Source: Hydractinia symbiolongicarpus
Taxonomy: Eukaryota > Cnidaria > Hydrozoa > Anthoathecata > Hydractiniidae
Reading direction: 5' to 3'
DNA: 64,000 bases
Assembly (NCBI RefSeq): GCF_029227915.1
Contig: NC_079878.1
Span: 7,874,001-7,938,000, forward strand
Every line of letters starts with the position of its first letter. Position 1 is the stretch's first letter. Of this stretch, positions 50,901 to 62,094 are shown one piece after another. The notes below the pieces were generated by a model. That model was not told the DNA's origin and did no database searches. It saw nothing but the letters and a program-made list of their open reading frames with translations. The translations under genes were made by a program, and so were the position numbers.

Positions 50901-51746
50901 GCAGGAATCTTTTAAAGTATTTCCAGATTCGTGACAAAAGACCACACACGAACATCACATTTAGTTGGGTGTAGTATTTCTTTACCATGCTTTAAAAAAT
51001 CTTTAAATTGCATTTTTTAAAAAATAAAATGTTGAGTTTTAACGGTTACATATTTTAATATATTTTAGCCTTATTATTACGAGCAAAGGAGATATTTCGA
51101 ACATACTGAGTATGTGTTTCCGGGTGTTACCCTCACCCTAACATATCGATTTGATTTGCTGTTAACCACTGGTAGTAGGTTGTTACATTCATGCATTTCT
51201 TAAACCATCCTTTGCTACTAATGTTATATCAATATTAAGAACAAAACCAACTGGTTCATGCAATATGTAGAACGTATTATAATATAACACAAAAATCTTG
51301 ATAATTTTATTATTGCTAGGGGTGGTTGATTAGTTTAATTTCACGTCTTCAGATTCTTTTTTAAGATCAAATCAAATGTCGCAAAACATCAAGGTTCATT
51401 GTGAACTGTATCTTACAGTTCACAAAGAACCTTGAAAATCACTATAAAAAAGCTTTATCACAAAAATTCACCTCTAATTTTTCACGTATTTCTTTCAAAT
51501 TGGATTAAATAATTCGGTCTTACCAATATTTGAATCATCACTGTTTATATCATCATTATCCACCGTGAAATCTTCATCGTCCTCACTATCACTTTCACCA
51601 AAAGCAAACTGAATCAGCTGATTTTCGATCAGTTTAACCTTTCTCTTATTCTTTCCTCTATTAGTCAGTGATCGGACCATGCTGTCGTATGGATTTTTTT
51701 CTTCATCATTTTTATTGCTGGCATCTACACTTTTAGAATTATCCAT
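47974..51746 (-). CDS. PHF14: PHD finger protein 14 (PHF14)
   Basis: PHF14 is a nuclear chromatin reader whose PHD-zinc-knuckle-PHD module binds the histone H3 tail. Two coding exons, 51746-51524 and 50102-47974, are joined across a 1421-base phase-1 GT-AG intron (GTAAG donor, TTTCTTAG acceptor), giving 783 residues. The N-terminus has the acidic DSEDDEDFTV motif that resembles the vertebrate start. PHD1 is at about 156-211 (CGICLESEDSEKDEILECDQ), the extended PHD at 220-338, a coiled coil at about 458-513, PHD3 at 559-608 and PHD4 at 715-764. Order and spacing match the vertebrate protein, but the acidic N-terminal region is shorter. In PHD4 the usual H-x2-C is H-x3-C (YHFQTC). Frame residues from 50151 to 50103 read into the intron and are excluded. 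A polypyrimidine-AG sits 10 bases before the ATG, so a 5' UTR intron or trans-splice site is possible. Confidence 0.97.
50566..50840 (+). mobile_element. SINE family A, old full-length copy in PHF14 intron
   Basis: It aligns with the minus strand of 53936-54235: GCCGAGTCATGC, GAGACTATAATAGTGTGAAT, CTATCTTTTCTGCTTAGCG, AGAATAGGATTGATA, TTGTCTAGTTGAG, CTTTAAATG and CCAATAGGAACT occur in the same order. The tRNA-like head is degraded (GGTAGAACG box A remnant, no good box B). It is inserted antisense to PHF14. Confidence 0.8.
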
Positions 51747-51756
51747 TATATGTATC

Positions 51757-52839
51757 TAAAAAAATATAAAAAAGTAACATAAATCCTGCATGTTGGGGGC
51801 CACTTAATAACTATACGTAACACCCAAAATGGCCATTTTTACCAGCCACCCACACCCTTGTGACGCATCGTAACAAATCTGGTGCCACCCTCCACCCTTT
51901 TTAATACTACGAATCTTAAGACCTCATCTCTTCATTTCTTTTTTAACTATGCAAATTTTTTCACACAAAAGATTTTTACCTTTTTATTGGCATATATGGC
52001 TGATCAGGAGGACGGGGGTAAAAAAATTATAAAATAGACAAAAATCTTTTCACAATTATTTTCCACCAGGGTAAATTATAAAGGGTAATAATAAAACGTG
52101 TGATAAAGCTATTTAGTTTCATACTAGTCGATAAGCCCATGAAAAATCCACTCAGGCAGAACAAAGAAAAAGGTCCGAAAATACACTATAACCTTTTTTG
52201 GAGAAATCTGTTTAACTGTTCCTCTATCCCATACAGCTTCAAACGCGGATCAAGAAAATGTATATGATCATTTACTTTTGACAAACAACTAAAGCGATAT
52301 TGAGTTTTAAAGGACGTCATTAACCCATTCGTTCCAAAACCCAGTTTGGAAAAAAACCCAGTTTGGGAAATGACCTAGTTTGGGAAATGGGTCCTTTTTT
52401 GATCCCAGGTAGTGATTAGTACACATGCAGGAAATGATGTCAGTTATTTTCACCTGTTTACAAGTTAATCCGCCACAAACTTATAAGCACAATGCAATGG
52501 CTTTGCTAATTTAAAAAAAGCTATTTACGTCAAAAGGAAAATGAATACATCTGCATTGTCCCGTACAAACCGACAGTCTCAGCATTTTATCATGAACATC
52601 TCTGATCCAAAATGTATATCTGATACCTTGTTTTTGCCCAAAGAAGTTAAAAGTCAACTTTGATGTAAGATTGTGTTGAATGTTTCACAATCAAATACAT
52701 AAACCTTGTTCACAGTTTCCCAAGGCACCCTGGTCGACTACAAATAGGTAAAGAGCTAATTTTAATTGTTAATAACAACTACTATCAGCTAAAGAGAGAT
52801 GCAACATTAGCACAGAGCTTGATGATGTTTTTTTACTAA
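51757..52839. other. Intergenic 5' of PHF14
   Basis: No gene recognised. At about 52337-52395 a short tandem repeat is built on CCCAGTTTGGGAAATG units. The remainder is AT-rich. This region should contain the PHF14 promoter, but no clear element can be named. Confidence 0.5.
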
Positions 52840-52883
52840 TTGCTAAACGACAGAGGGGACCCCTCCCCTCTGTCGTTTAGCAA
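52840..52883. repeat. Perfect 20-bp inverted repeat, CCCC loop
   Basis: TTGCTAAACGACAGAGGGGA (52840-52859), loop CCCC, and its exact reverse complement (52864-52883). The stem is fairly G+C-rich for this DNA and would be very stable as RNA or cruciform. No coding context; origin unknown. Confidence 0.92.
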
Positions 52884-53905
52884 AGAGTCTTAGAGTTAAG
52901 TATCAATCAACAATGTATCCCAATAATTTTTTTTTATGTATATATTTACATTATTAATGCACACAATCTATGACAAGCTTCGAACCAACATGTCGTTGAA
53001 TAAAGTGGTTGAATTGATATTGTTTTTTTCCTGATGCTAAAAGGTTCCTAAGTGTTTAAAATAAAGAAATACCTAACATTGTAATCAATAAAAGAAGCTA
53101 TACATAATTCATATCCCTAGCCGTAAATGGGCAATGGCTGTATATGGACGAACCCGTGTTCTGTGTGATTTCATTCTGTGTACAAAGTTAGGTTTTTTAT
53201 CACACAGCTGTGAAAGTGACCATTTTCGTAGGGAACTGATCATCTTCAAACAGCTCAACTTATCATTTCTTTTGTAATTTGGGGCAGTCAGAATCAAATC
53301 TGGATAAACTCTGTGCTGTTTCATTTCTCCCTGAAGCACTTGGATCAGTTGAAGCATACAGATTTAAATCTCAGGTATGAAAGAAATAGGCCCTAAGTTG
53401 TATGAAGTTAGTATGGGTCACAAAAAAGTTAAGTAGGAAAGTGAAGTAGGCCCAACTTGGTATACAGTTAAAGTTGTACGATGTTTGTAGGAGACAAGAC
53501 ATTGGCGCAACCTCGTACACATAATTTGAGGCTGTACAAGATAGGTTAAACCATTAGGTGGTCAAAAATTAACATTTAAAAAATATATTTAAATAGAACC
53601 CGAGATAAAGCTCTTTTTATACTCAAATGTGAATATCTTGAGAAAGGAAAGAGTTTTTTAGAAAATTTAAAAAAACTTGTTAAACCAACTTTTTAAGCTC
53701 TATAATATAAGTCCAACATCATTTTATATACCTCGGGTTACCTTTAGAATATCATTATGCTTAGTAAATGTATTTTACAATGTTTAGGCATTCATTTCTG
53801 AACCAAATATAGTAATTCTAATGTCCATCTTTGTACACAATTGCCCATCTTTCTTTAAGCGCGAAAAAATGACTAACCTCGTACAACAGGTCAATTTCGT
53901 ACTGA
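52884..53905. other. Intergenic, no gene recognised
   Basis: AT-rich DNA with two similar TAGGCCC-AA-TTG-TAT segments near 53389 and 53448 but no coherent repeat. The frame at 53109-53357 (minus) has no recognisable domain. Confidence 0.45.
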
Positions 53906-54235
53906 ATAATAATTATTATTATTACTATTATTTACCCAGGATAGCCTCTTCAGTTCCTATTGGTACTGCTCTCAACGAGGGTCCTGCGAAGGGGGTCCTA
54001 GCGCATTTAAAGCTCCCATTTGAGCTACGAAAGTCATGGAAGCACAGCAATCACTCAACTAGACAACCGCCTAAGATATCAATCCTATTCTCATGCTGAG
54101 CACTAAGCAGAAAGGATAGATTCACACTTTTATAGTCTCCGGCATGACTCGGCCGGGGATTGAACCCAAGACCTCCCGCACTGGAAGACGCTCTACCACA
54201 AGGCTATCTACCACAAGGCTATCAGTCGGTAAATA
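53906..54235 (-). mobile_element. SINE family A, full-length copy
   Basis: On the minus strand the head is tRNA-like: TAGCCTTGTGGTAGAGCG (box A), then GGTCTTGGGTTCAATCCCCG (box B). TAGCCTTGTGGTAGA occurs twice in tandem at the start (54190-54230). The body contains GAGACTATAAAAGTGTGAAT, TAGCTCAAATGGGAGC and AGGAACTGAAGAGGCTATC, and the copy ends in an AAT-type repeat tail (53906-53935). This is the best-preserved of the related copies at 3973, 28885 and 50566. Confidence 0.85.
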
Positions 54236-55427
54236 ATATTAATAGCAATGAATATTTATATAGGTGCTAGCCCAGAAATCACAAAACCATACAGTTGTGG
54301 ATTGTTCCCACTGGGGGCCACTAAAACAAAAAAAGAAACAAATATGATAAACCTTAGGCTGCCTCAGCTCAATCAAATATATAGATGAGTTGCCAATGTT
54401 TACAAAAGTCAAAGAGTTTGCAGGTTTTTTGCACATGGACAAGCATTTCTTTAGGCAGAAAATATAAACAGCAGACCACAATAATGAAAGAAATCCATCC
54501 AAAAAAGAAATATTATTTGCTCAAAATTAGTGAATTTTGTATGAAGAATTGGAAGAATATAGTTACATTTTAATTCCAGTTCATCTTTATGCTACCCCCT
54601 CCAAAACCTTTAATCTGCATTAGGAACCATTTTACCGTGAGCTAGTCCAGCTTTTTTACCTACACAAAAGTGCGTGCATGCCCATTGTTCTCAAAATGAA
54701 ATCAAAACAACCATGTCATGCGGAAAGTGGTCTATAGTAACATAATTTATAATCTGTGAAAATTGACAAAGAAGAAGAATTAGAAACAAAAATGATCTCC
54801 ATTAAAATTTGTAAAATATATACATATTAGAGATGGAAATCGTAAAAGAAAGCAGATTTCCCTTACCGGTCACATTGTCTGAAAGATTATTCCACATTTG
54901 TGCAGCTCAAAAGGGTGCCGATAAGCCGCATACGCCGTAAAAAGTACGTGTGAGTTTGTCGTTTAAAAAAAAAATTCAAGTATTTGCCCGAAAAAACCTG
55001 CTGAACAATGCCCTAAAAATAAATATTCACCACAAAAACACTCAAAGATTTACCACAAATGATTAAAAAAACTATGAAAATTGAAATTAACTATGTGGTA
55101 GCGAAGTTCTTAAAAGAACTGTTTTTGATGGTTTGTGATAAGATTTACTTGGTAAATAACTTAAACATTATTATTTACTTTCTCTTCAAGCAGCTTATCC
55201 CGACTGTCGTCGACCTGGTAGGAATACACGGAACCATGGTTTCATATTCAGCAATTTTCTTTCTGCAAATTATGCAACATTTTATCTCCGAAATATTGAC
55301 AGTAGGTAAAATTTGGGAAAAGCTGATTTGACGTGGTGAAAAATGGCTGAAAAAAAATTATTTTGTTTTCGAAAATGTCTTTATGTTCCATGTCTTAAAT
55401 TTTTCAAGAAGATTATCAGCACCATAA
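54236..55427. other. Intergenic, no gene recognised
   Basis: AT-rich DNA; frames at 54239-54502 (minus) and 55059-55331 (plus) lack family signatures. No further structure seen. Confidence 0.5.
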
Positions 55428-55758
55428 CCTACGGTAGATAGTGGTTATAGCTCTCGTACTCTCTGCAGGATACCGGAGTTCGATTCCTCTTGACAGTGAT
55501 TCAACATGGGCGAGTGAATGTTACCTTAGCCCCAGGTTAACCTGAGCAATGTGAGGGAAATTGGGGAGGTGGCACATTGTGTGGGCCATTGGATGTTGTG
55601 GGGAGTTGTCTAGTAAAGCACGGGCCCTAATTAGTTCTGCATAGCTCAAAAAGAGCATTAAATACTCTAGGACTCTCCATCTAAGCCATGGCCCCTCCTG
55701 GAAATAATAGACAGGGTGTTAGCCATGTAAATATGCACATCTATCTATCATTTCGATT
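55428..55758 (+). mobile_element. SINE family B, full-length copy
   Basis: The head is tRNA-like, with GATAGTGGTTATAGCTC (box A region) and GGAGTTCGATTCC (box B). A conserved body follows: ATTCAACATGGGCGAGTGAA, TGTTACCTTAGCCCC, GGTTAACC, GGTGGCACA, TTGGATGTTG, CATTAAATACTC and CATGGCCCCTCCTGG. It ends at a short CTAT/ATCT tail. The same blocks occur in order on the minus strand of 63212-63478. Confidence 0.85.
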
Positions 55759-56343
55759 CATTAATGTACTTATAATAAAAATAATTTTACTTGCTATTAA
55801 TTTTCCGCATTTTCATATCATCCGCGTATTTAAACCCTCTCCCATAATAATGGTTAGATGATATAATTTATGCCGGCGAAGCAAAATAAAACATGTAAAC
55901 ATAAATGGTAAAGGAATGCTTTGCACCGTCAAGCAAAGAAATGAATGAAAAACAATTTACTTGATGTTTTTTAGCAAGTGCTTTTTATTATTTTTTCCGT
56001 CTTTTACATATTTTTACGTAGGGTGGGTGAATGTGGTAGACGTTCCCCTACCGTGTTTCTTGAGCATGCACAATTGACACTTGATATCCGTGTATATATT
56101 GCATTTTTGGAATGATCTGTGGGAGTTGGGGAAAGTACAGGCGGTTTTGAAGGACAACCTCCAATTTAATTTGCAAATTCCCCTAAATTTGCCAAACAGG
56201 AAGGATTGTTTGCTAAATTCTGTGTTGACCAAGGAAAGCCTGAACCTGTTTCCTCTAAATCAGTGATTGTGACAGTTTTTTGTCAAAAAGAATACATGGA
56301 ATAACAGTCCTGATGTTTACTTCGTACACATCTATGAGTGATT
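55759..56343. other. Intergenic, no gene recognised
   Basis: AT-rich DNA; the overlapping antiparallel frames at 56014-56232 and 56081-56266 have no recognisable domain. Confidence 0.45.
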
Positions 56344-57136
56344 CAGGCCATTTCTTAACAAAACTATGCCAGCGCTAAAAAAATTACGAGCGCTATGGTG
56401 TGCAAAAAATCGCACTCATAAGCAAAATTTACAAGTGCAATGTGAATAATTGCAAGTGTGATTCACACTTAATTATTTTTTGTTTACCACAACGTTATAT
56501 TTTATTTAAGCTGTACAGAAATGAATTTTGTAAAAAGTATTAACCGCAAGTACAAGGTTGAAACAACGTTGAACGTGATGATGTGTTGGCAGATTTGCTA
56601 TATGTTTTTGGCATTAAATATATTTCTAGACATTTTTTATTTCTCTTTCCCCTTTTAAAAATATTTTTTAAACTTTATTCAAAATGTTTTTTCTTTGGTA
56701 CACACATTCATCCGAAAGTTGTATTAAGGTACAGGACACCTAACCTCTCCCATGTTCTGGTTATATTTAACTTGCATGGGTGCGCACTCTTCTCGCAATA
56801 TTCTCTGTGACGATGAAGGTCGGACTGACTTGCGGCATGGTTCCAAATGGTCTTCCGTCTTTCATTCGAGTCTCAGTTTAATGCACCAGCCGAGCATAAG
56901 AGTGTCAGCATGAAGGTAAGGGGCCAACTTTAATGTTCTCTATACTTTTTAAACAAATCAATCACAAAGAAATGTTACGTAATCAGCGTAATAGCCTTTT
57001 TTATCGCTCTAATAAAATAATATTTTAGAAAAGGAAAAAATTCATGAGTGTAATAAAAAAGCACTCATATATAAATCTTTTTACAAGTGTTTGGGCGATT
57101 GCGCATGCGATTGCACTCGTCTCAAGCAATGGCCTG
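56344..57136. mobile_element. Possible hAT-like non-autonomous element
   Basis: The left end CAGGCCATTTCTTAACA and the right end, reverse-complemented, CAGGCCATTGCTTGAGA are imperfect terminal inverted repeats about 790 bases apart. Near both ends are motifs of the type GCACTCAT and TTACAAGTG. CAGG-type termini fit hAT elements, but I find no convincing 8-base target duplication and no transposase, so the assignment is tentative. Confidence 0.4.
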
Positions 57137-57171
57137 GATTTACGTACTGTAGCTATGCCTGTGATGCGCGT

Positions 57172-57229
57172 GCAGAAATGGAGGTAAAAATGTAAACAAA
57201 CCAAGCGGACAAGTTACCTCCATTTCTGC
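57172..57229. repeat. Perfect 15-bp inverted repeat
   Basis: GCAGAAATGGAGGTA (57172-57186) and its exact reverse complement (57215-57229) flank a 28-base loop. It lies just outside the possible hAT-like element and upstream of TMEM143. No function can be assigned. Confidence 0.85.
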
Positions 57230-57236
57230 GCACTCA

Positions 57237-57778
57237 GGAAAAGCACGGCACTATGATTGAGAGTATTTTGAGCACATCTAATCAGGAGCAATGTGATTCA
57301 TGGCTTTAAAAACTAAAACGGCAGATAGTGTTGACAAGTAAATTATTTAAGGCAAGAAATTGTGATTTAATTCTCCTTTAGACTAAGTGGCGTTGGTAAC
57401 TCCAAAACTGTCTTTGAAGTCCCTCTTGAAACGATTTACAGGGTCTATACCTCAAAATTAGTAAAAATAGCCAACTATAATCTGCATGATTTAAAAACTT
57501 ACCCTAGTTAACAGCAAGCCACGAAGTCACTATGATTCTACAATATGGCTAAAAATGTTTTCCCAAATTGAAGCAAAGTAGATAATTTTAGCAGATTGTA
57601 GATTAAACCTTTTTCGTCTTTGTACACGGGTGTTCTGACAAATAATATGTGAAGCATTTTACTCATAACTCAAAATAACAAAACAAATCTAAGTCGAAAA
57701 TTGCGATTAACTTTACAGTCAAGTGTTGGTTTAACTTGTGCCTAAATTTTATCCAACTTATAAAGTAATTTTAAAAGA
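57237..57778. other. 5' flank of TMEM143
   Basis: AT-rich DNA between the inverted repeat and the TMEM143 start codon. An in-frame TAA at 57761 precedes the ATG. No TATA-type or other promoter element can be named with confidence. Confidence 0.45.
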
Positions 57779-60700
57779 ATGGTAAATATTATAAGATCTC
57801 GATGTTTAGTGAAAATATCTCTGTTTTTGAGGTCAACAAAAATTCTTTCCAGTAGGTTGTTATCGTCCAAAACGTTTGCTTACGAACGAGTTGACAAAAA
57901 TGTGTGGGAAAACTTACATTGGTGGCCACTCATTGGCGATAAATCTATGGAGAATTATATACCATTAACAAGGAAACAACTGATAGAAGCAATATCAGGT
58001 GATAAACAGGCTTTTGATCCAGACGAAATCAAAGATTTTACAAAGTTCTGTTATAGCTTAGATAATATTCTAAGAATTCACAATAAGAAACGGTCAAAGG
58101 TGTTGAAAGTAGGTTGTTTTTTGTTCTAATCCTAAAAATTAAATATGAATCTATTTATCATATGTACTTACTTACACGTTTAATATAACTCACTATAACA
58201 AGAAAGCTTTATTTTATTTCCTCAAAATTACGAACTTGTTGTTAGTGTGTTCAAGACGAGATATATACATTTACTGTGGTAGAGTGTTTAGCAATAGCAT
58301 TACCATGCAAATCTTGGTGGAAGAAATTCTATCTGTTTTAAGATTGATTTAAGATATTACAATATAGGTATGTTGTTTGGTAGGCAATATTAAGTTTTAG
58401 TATGTTCTGGATTTTAATTTAGCATAGAACTTTTAGATTCACATTGGTTTTTGACTTGCTTTTAGAGCTTATATAATCCCATTAGCCCTGAAAGGGATAC
58501 AATACAATTTGAAAGGTTTAATGAGAAACAGTTAAAAGATAGAAAAACCGATGTTCTTGAGCAAATATCAAAATTGGCATCTGAAGCTGCATTCTATGAA
58601 CTATCAGAAGAATTCATAAAACGGACATTGCATAACATTACCAAGAGAGAAAAGTTTGATTTATATGTAAACACAGACGATTTTGAGGTTTTAAAAATCT
58701 GGGTTATAGGCCTAGATGTTGCACCCTTAGACAAAAGAAGTTTATATAAGAAAGCCAGGAGTTATCGAGAAAAAACTTCAAATTTTCTTGATCCACAGGA
58801 CCATACATACCATGACCATTTTTTTATGAAAAAGAAAGCTTTCAAAAATGTTAAACCTAAGGTAAGGTTGTAAAGAGTACTACTACTACTAGAGGTTTAG
58901 CAAGGTAAGAGTTTCTACATTAAATCCACGATTTACGAGTTATATACTTTTTGTCTTTTAAATATGAGTTGCCAGGTGAAATTCACATCTTAAAAAACTT
59001 GATTTAGGTTCAATTTCATAGACAGTCTGGCAATAAATAATCAACATACTGTAAAAAAAGAAAACTTGAGCATCCTTGAGCGTAAGGCAAAATTTTAATA
59101 AGAAAAGTACTCGCTAATTTCGCGAATTTCAGACTTGTTATTGGTAGTTACAAATGTTCCCATTTTATTTTTTCTGAAGCAGCACTTTGCAAAAGTTTAT
59201 TTCGTAATTGTTTCTTAAATTCTAGTTTGTTTGGTATACCTTATTGGCAAAGAATAATATCAGCAAAAAAGACAGCAAATATTTTGTCACTGACATAATT
59301 CAGTCACTTTTTTTCGACCAAATTTTTAAATTTAGTCACTTTTACCACACTAATTTTCAGATCGAAAATAAACAACAAAAGGACGATAAAAACTATATAT
59401 ATTTCCATGGTTATATAAAAGAAAGAAACCTTTTCATTTAAACATTTTTTTGCCCTAGTCCTCAATTTCAGCTTCTCTTCTCGTTTTGTTTTCCTATGCT
59501 ACGCTCATTTGATTTGCCCAATCTTGGTTTGTTCTTTCATCATCACTTTCCTCGTCTTTAATCCCTGTATATTCATAGTCATAAAAAGTAGCATCTTTTT
59601 ATCAAATACCTAGAAATATCACCACCTTTCTATATAAAAAATAGTAGTTGCGCAAAATTTCTATAAAGGTAATACACTTCTCAAAAAAAAAAAAAAAATT
59701 TAATCGCACATGCTAAGCATCAATTGATAGATATTGGATTGAAAAATGACGTTGAGCAAAAAATGTCACTCACTAAGCAATAAGGTGAACATTTTCTGTA
59801 TTGCTTTATTTTATGGTTTATTAACCTTTTTTCTTGATTATTAGGAATTAAACTGCACTACAATTAGGAAGAATTTGTGCCTTCATTTGCAAAAATTGAG
59901 TGAAATGTTTCCTTTTGCATTTTTTTTTTGCCTTATTTATTGTCATGGAAATTATAACTTTTTAAATATCCTAAAACCAATCCCACGCAACACTTCTCAA
60001 TACCTAATGTGAAAATTTCCCCTCGCGAAAATTACTTCCCGGGGTTTATTTGCAAAAATGAAGGTAGCTAATATTCACAGGAATTGTGGACTTTAAAAAT
60101 CCCAATTAGTACTTCGGGATATCTTTTTTATTATTATTTCTTTCAAAGATCTAAATGGTACGTGCTGTTAACTAAACTTTTAGACTACAGAGAAAACGGT
60201 AGATATCTTATGCTGACCTGCTTGGGTGGAACTTAAGTTTATGTTAAACGCAAACATATTTCCGGCAAACTCGCAAACATTGTGTGGTTTATTTTTTTCG
60301 CGTTTCCTTGTTTCTCTTATTAACGCGGTAGATTTCTTAAAAATCTTTAAACTGTTTTTTTAGATTTTCCCTGATTTACCACAATTTTCCCGAATTGAAA
60401 GATATAAACGCGTTTTAGTTGCATTTCGTTTAAAAAGTGACACCAAACTTCACTTGAAGGCGTTTAAAGATATACCTTGTGACAACCTTGAATTTCTGTT
60501 ACCAGAAGGTGTCCTGAAAACAAGAAGTATTGACAAAGCGCGGGTAACTATAACAGGAATACTGTTGGTGCTCCTTTACGGAGTTGGAGTTATAACTGAT
60601 TATAAGGTACGTAACAGCTCGTCTGTTTATTTGAAAATGAAAATCTGCTGAAAAATTTATACAATGAAATCGAAATAGTTTAGTATATATAGAATAAATG

Positions 60701-62094
60701 AAAGTGGTTAAAATTGGCTTTCCTTCTTATGTGCGTTATTCGTACAGATGTTACGTTTTAAAGAATTTTTACCCAAAAACCCGCGGAGTTTTCTGGTTGT
60801 CACATGCTGTACGAATAGGATAATACACCTGTCCTGAATTTGTTTTCTTTGATGTATCGTTGCTATTACCCAACTTTTTTCGAACCAAGTGAATGTGTTA
60901 ATTGAAATCCTCACCTGATTAAATGTGAAATCTCTAGATTCGAGCAGCAAACAAACAACTTGTTAAAACAGTTTGTTTTAATTTCGTACTAATTGATCTC
61001 TGTTTGAAACTTGAAAATCAAAAATTAAGAAGAATTTGACATTAACATTATACGACCAAAATAGCATTTTCGCATGTCGAATATGATTCTAAAATTTAAA
61101 AAACATGCTATTTGGGAAACGTGTGTGGTCCATTACTGACATTTATCTTGTACAGTGAGATTAAAAATTTTACATTCTTTTTTTTGCAGCTACATACTAC
61201 TTTGGCTATATCAACGACTGCTTTTATCATCGTTTTACGGACATGGAGTGCCTACCAAAGTTTAATAAACAAGTACATTATGAACTGGTCAAAGACGTTG
61301 TATTTTAAAACTATTGCTAACATTCACGCCCTCTTAACACTGCTTGCAGATCGATCCGAAGACGAACTTTATAAAACAGCGATTTTGATATGTTTCTTCT
61401 TGCACAGTAGAGGTATATCTTTTGTTGTGTTTAAGATTTTTAACCAGCAACAAACAACACTACTATTTTTATGTATCATTCCAAGCAGTGATGTATAAAA
61501 ATCAAATGAACTAATTAATTGATGACTTTCTCTGATCTATTCGCGCGAAAATCCAAAAATTGTCGCCTGTAAGATTAATTCGCTTAAAGTGTAGCCTGAC
61601 AGTTGCTTATGAGTCTTTTTATACGAAATCATCTCCTTAAATATACAAGTAGGCGACCCGTGGAAAAATACACGGGCTTGCCTGTTTTTTTTCCGCATTG
61701 CGTGCGTCTCGCTACTTGCGGTACCATTTTGCGTGACAAACAGACAGACGTATACGGGTATTATAATATTCTTAAATATATTATAGGTAAGAATGATGCA
61801 TGGGTATCAGAAAAAGAATTAACTAACGAAATACAACAGTGGATTCACCAAGTATTTAAAGTCAACATAAAGTTCCGCGTCAACATTGTTGCTGGCATAC
61901 TTGAAAGTCGAAATATAATCAGTTCTCATGACAAATACGGGGAAAGAAGATATATGATGTCATCTATGCAGGACATGGCCTCTGCGATTCCAACTGTGAA
62001 AAAGAATCCACACGCTTTTACGAGCGATGCTTTGTTTACAGATATTGTTGAGCATGGTGAAAAACTCTACGAAGAAGAGTTTAAATGGGATTAA
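57779..62094 (+). CDS. TMEM143: TMEM143-type mitochondrial membrane protein (DUF3754)
   Basis: TMEM143 is an animal mitochondrial membrane protein of unknown biochemical role. Five exons are joined by GT-AG introns: 57779-58108, 58466-58861, 60364-60606, 61190-61412 and 61787-62094. Phases are 0, 0, 0 and 1 and every junction keeps the frame, giving 499 residues (human protein about 460). The first 35 residues are rich in R, S and L with no acidic residue, like a mitochondrial presequence. Family landmarks are NYIPLTRKQLIEAI, LYNPISPERDT, RYKRVLVAFRLKSD, LKAFKDIP and a helix-loop-helix membrane pair at about 303-323 and 324-345, then YFKTIANIHALLTLLADRSE. The ATG follows an in-frame TAA. Intron 4 contains a family D repeat. 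Frames starting inside exons 2 to 5 are partial views of this gene. The exon 4 donor (AGAG/GTATAT) is the least certain junction. Confidence 0.93.
58862..60363. other. TMEM143 intron 2
   Basis: A 1502-base intron with an AAG/GTAAGG donor and a T-rich TTTTTTAG acceptor. It contains CGCGAA-type motifs near 59115 and 60013 and an A-run at 59681-59697. The frame at 59244-59441 has no recognisable domain. Confidence 0.75.
61651..61770 (+). mobile_element. Family D repeat inside TMEM143 intron 4
   Basis: Begins with the hairpin-capable ACCCGTGGAAAAATACACGG, continues through GCGTGCGTCTCGCTACTTGC and TACCATTTTGCGTGACA, and ends AGACGTATACGGGTATTATA. A second full copy is at 36074-36215 (minus) and a head fragment at 21751-21802. 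The G+C-rich body stands out from the intron. Its class is not recognised; there are no clear terminal repeats in this copy. Confidence 0.75.

Noticed and set aside
58574-58873. Separate small gene starting at 58574
   Set aside because: It is TMEM143 exon 2, which extends upstream to 58466 in the same frame.
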